Below are positions 61,731 through 64,000 of a stretch of 64,000 nucleotides of DNA, in pieces; the stretch's first letter is position 1; each line of letters opens with the position of its first letter. The DNA is from CATQHP01 sp965205595 (lineage in GTDB: Bacteria > Acidobacteriota > Terriglobia > Bryobacterales > UBA6623). A model generated the notes under the pieces. It made no database searches. It was not told the DNA's origin and saw only the letters and a list, made by a program, of their open reading frames with translations. The stretch lies in NCBI GenBank assembly GCA_965205595.1, contig CBDBHI010000026.1, positions 1 through 64,000 of the forward strand, given 5' to 3'. A program made the translations under genes and the position numbers.

Positions 61731-63443
61731 ATGAGCATCGGACTTGCGTTATCGGGTGGCGGTTTTCGAGCGACTCTGTTTCATCTTGGCGTTATTCGTT
61801 ACCTGCGGGACACTAGGCGGTTGGAGGACGTTAGCCACATTTGTTCGGTCTCTGGGGGCAGTGTACTAGCCGCTCATCTTGTTCTGAACTGGGAGGCCTA
61901 CACCGGCGCTCAAGAGCAGTTCGAAAAGGTAGAGCGTGAGCTACTTAATTGCACGAAGCGGGATATTCGTGGCCGAATTCTGCGCAGATTACCGTTTCTT
62001 ATTCTGAAGCGACTGATTCCGAAACGACTTCGAACGTTCTTACATCTCCCGGTCTCGCGCGTTGAGCAATTTCGCGCCGAATTGGATTCGCAGCTATTCC
62101 ATAGACGGCTTATGCACTTGCTACCTGAAGAGCCAAGTATTCAGATGCTCGCCACGAATATGAAGGACGGCCAACTCTGCTCTTTTACTAGGGAAGGATT
62201 ATTGCTAAAAAACGGCGAAGAGCATTCGCTGATCAAGAACGTGAATACATCGATCTCCCTCGCTGTTTCCGCTTCCGCCGCATTCCCTGGAATGTTTCCT
62301 CCTGCCCTGATTGAAGCCGAATTGATCGGTGTTCACAGGGGGGAACTACCTGCTACGGGTCCGCCGATCCTTACAGATGGCGGCGTTTTTGACAATCTCG
62401 CAATAAGAAGGCTGACACAAGTCGCCGAGGAGATCGAGCACACTGGAGGAGACGGCCGTTCGCTGACGCATTTGATTGTCAGTGATGCCGGCGGCGCCTT
62501 CAACGATCGATGGTTTACCAAGATGACCGGGCTTGTCGGCACTGCTCTAAGGGCAGCCGATATTTTGATGAAGCGTATCCACGAGATGGAGAGGGAACGA
62601 ATAGATCGGCGCGGAGAGCCGGAGTTGGCGTCACCTGCTCTTGTAAGACTCGACATTGCGGACATTTGTCCCGTATCCGCTAGCGATGGCGGAATGCCTG
62701 AGGCCGCACAGATGCACATGAAGTACATTCGCACAGATCTAGATAGATTCTCGCGGAGCGAGCGAGAGGCCCTTGTGAGCCATGGTTATGCCATCAGCCA
62801 CAAGATGTTGACGCCGATATTTACTATGTCTCCCGATATCGCTGCTAATATCCGAATTCCCATCTGCCAGCAGTCACCGGATAAGCTGGTCCGATCACTC
62901 CAAGGGTCGCAGAATCGCAAGGTTCGTGCGGTCTCGTATCGGGACTGGATTCTTGTTCCTCAGATTCTCTTGTGCACTGTGATCTTGTGGGCCGGATGGA
63001 TACTGAATCCGCTCGTCAACAGGCAGACAATACATATTTCAGGGCAGCAACGACTTGAATCAACGCTCTTGGTCGAGATCATGGCTCAAGTGCTTGAGTC
63101 GGCGTCTCCAGACTTTGAAGTCCATCGCGATATCGATGAACCTGAAGATCTGTTCACGAATCTGCTTCTAAACAAGACCCAGTTGTACCCGGGCTACCCA
63201 GGGGCAGTCCAAGACCAGCTCTCGGCTATTCGGAAAGAAAAGAGTTCCGGTACTGGTGCTAAAGAATTGGGCAACGTAAGCCAGTTAAACGATCTTCTGC
63301 GACAGGACGAGCCGGGTGGTCATCTCAGGGCCCTGGAGCCATTTGGTTTCGAAAGCCGGTTCGTATTCGTAATGATGCGCGACCACGTTTGGTTAGGGCA
63401 GACCCTTGGCACGGGCAACTCGCAGCCGACGCTAACGAAGCTA
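61731..63443 (+). pseudogene. Patatin phospholipase-TM-solute-binding-domain fusion, truncated by IS630
   Basis: Residues 1-350 are a patatin-like lipase: oxyanion loop SGGGFRATL (8-16), nucleophile Ser41 in SVSGGS and Asp216 in LTDGGVFDN, the full Ser-Asp dyad. A single transmembrane helix is at about 406-426 (ILVPQILLCTVILWAGWIL). It is preceded by positive residues (NRKVRAVSYRDW), so the lipase faces inside and the rest outside. From 435 on the sequence resembles the OpuAC/glycine-betaine binding fold: STLLVEIMAQVLESA, DLFTNLLLNKTQLYPGYPGA and LEPFGFESRFVFVMMRDH. The frame ends at the IS630 target TA (63442-63443) after LTKL, with the last part of the binding domain missing. The remaining product adds six IS-encoded residues. 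Fusion of these domains is unusual. The patatin call is firm; the binding-domain call rests on motif resemblance. Confidence 0.7.
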
Positions 63444-64000
63444 GTACTTAGTTGCGTAAGTTAGAATATTTACTGGCGAGGGGACGAGGGGCGACGACGG
63501 TCTTGGTCCATTCGAACGGAGTAGCCTTGGAGTTGTAGACGCGGACGAAGCTGTCGATGGCCTCGCGCACCTGCCGGGGGGAAGTGAAACTCGCCCCCCG
63601 CAAGGCGCGGCGGCTCAGAATCGAAAACCACACCTCAACCTGATTCATCCACGAACTGTAGGTCGGCGTGTAGTGAAAATGGATGTTCGCATGACGTTGC
63701 AGCCAGCGGTCATTTTTGGGCTTGTGAGTGTTCAAGTTATCCAAGATGATGTGGATCTCGCGGCCTTCGTGGATGGCCGCGATGTGGTTCATGAAGTCGA
63801 GAAACTCGCGACGCCGTCGGCGCCAATAGTGTCCGGCGATGATGAATCCGGTAGCCACTTCCAGCGCGGCGAAAAGCGGCGTCGTGCCGTGCCGCCTGTA
63901 GCCGTGCGAGAAGCCCGTCAAGGCCTTGCCGTTGGGCAAGCGTAGCCAGCCCTGCGCTCGCTCCAAGGCCTGGATGCTCGGCTTCTCGTCGACCGCGAGC
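63444..64000 (-). mobile_element. IS630-family insertion sequence, copy 3 (cut by window end)
   Basis: The left border GTACTTAGTTGCG follows TA (63442-63443) in the CTAG context, as in copies 1 and 2. The available 557 bp are the same sequence as copy 2, inverse orientation. The remaining half lies beyond the window. Confidence 0.92.
63448..64000 (-). CDS. IS630 transposase, copy 3 (partial)
   Basis: The C-terminal half of the transposase with the second Asp (IILDNLNTHK) and Glu (NQVEVWFS) and the SNLRN end of copy 2. The N-terminal part, with helix-turn-helix and first Asp, is outside the window. Confidence 0.93.
   Translation of the reverse strand, partial: LAVDEKPSIQALERAQGWLRLPNGKALTGFSHGYRRHGTTPLFAALEVATGFIIAGHYWRRRRREFLDFMNHIAAIHEGREIHIILDNLNTHKPKNDRWLQRHANIHFHYTPTYSSWMNQVEVWFSILSRRALRGASFTSPRQVREAIDSFVRVYNSKATPFEWTKTVVAPRPLASKYSNLRN

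Overview
The window looks like a piece of a moderately GC-rich Acidobacteriota chromosome, probably Bryobacterales/Solibacter-like. The evidence is indirect. There is an Oar-type TonB receptor relic, several secreted proteins built from carboxypeptidase-regulatory-like (Cna-B fold) repeats, a Solibacter-type C-terminal domain (TIGR03437-like) behind a matrixin protease, a DUF1592-type/DUF1552/ankyrin trio, Tat-exported Gfo/Idh/MocA and enolase-superfamily proteins, and a ThuA-like protein. No rRNA, tRNA or CRISPR array was seen.

The layout, left to right, is as follows. 1-3136 holds two frameshift-riddled genes (a PD40 beta-propeller tail and a TonB receptor). 3185-6333 holds an intact enolase-superfamily enzyme and a sulfatase-like gene that lacks its catalytic motif and is cut by IS630 copy 1. 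6477-8748 carries a histidine-degradation pair, ftcD plus a HutI homologue that has lost metal ligands. 8902-10567 is an IS481-like element. 10601-15386 carries ThuA, two coupled Cna-B-repeat proteins with cutA, and a FtsB-like protein. 15435-23295 has an M61 protease whose end is written by a MITE, a methyltransferase with a lipoprotein signal, DinB proteins, a ferredoxin-metallo-beta-lactamase fusion and a sugar isomerase/Na+ symporter cluster. 23302-32281 is a housekeeping block on the minus strand (Gfo/Idh/MocA, mtnA, CPBP protease, uvrA, Ser/Thr kinase). 32602-40673 has PhoD, IS630 copy 2 and the DUF1592-type/DUF1552/ankyrin operon.

40829-52981 is an insertion-sequence archipelago. It holds an IS110 element with a structured leader, two 2554-bp IS21 copies in direct orientation, an IS91 remnant, a broken matrixin gene, a ybbA/tesA pair split by a MITE, a truncated tadE/tadG pair and two MITE families. 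53073-61505 returns to ordinary genes: LysE, DinB, pmbA, rfaE2 and mfd. The window ends in a patatin phospholipase fused through one transmembrane helix to a domain resembling a glycine-betaine-type solute-binding protein, cut by IS630 copy 3.

The overall picture is a genome with active transposition and ongoing gene decay through frameshifts, in-frame stops, IS cuts and catalytic-residue loss. The best candidates for new biology are the membrane patatin/solute-binding fusion, the MITE-1 ends that supply start or stop codons to genes, and the IS110 leader RNA together with its repeat target.
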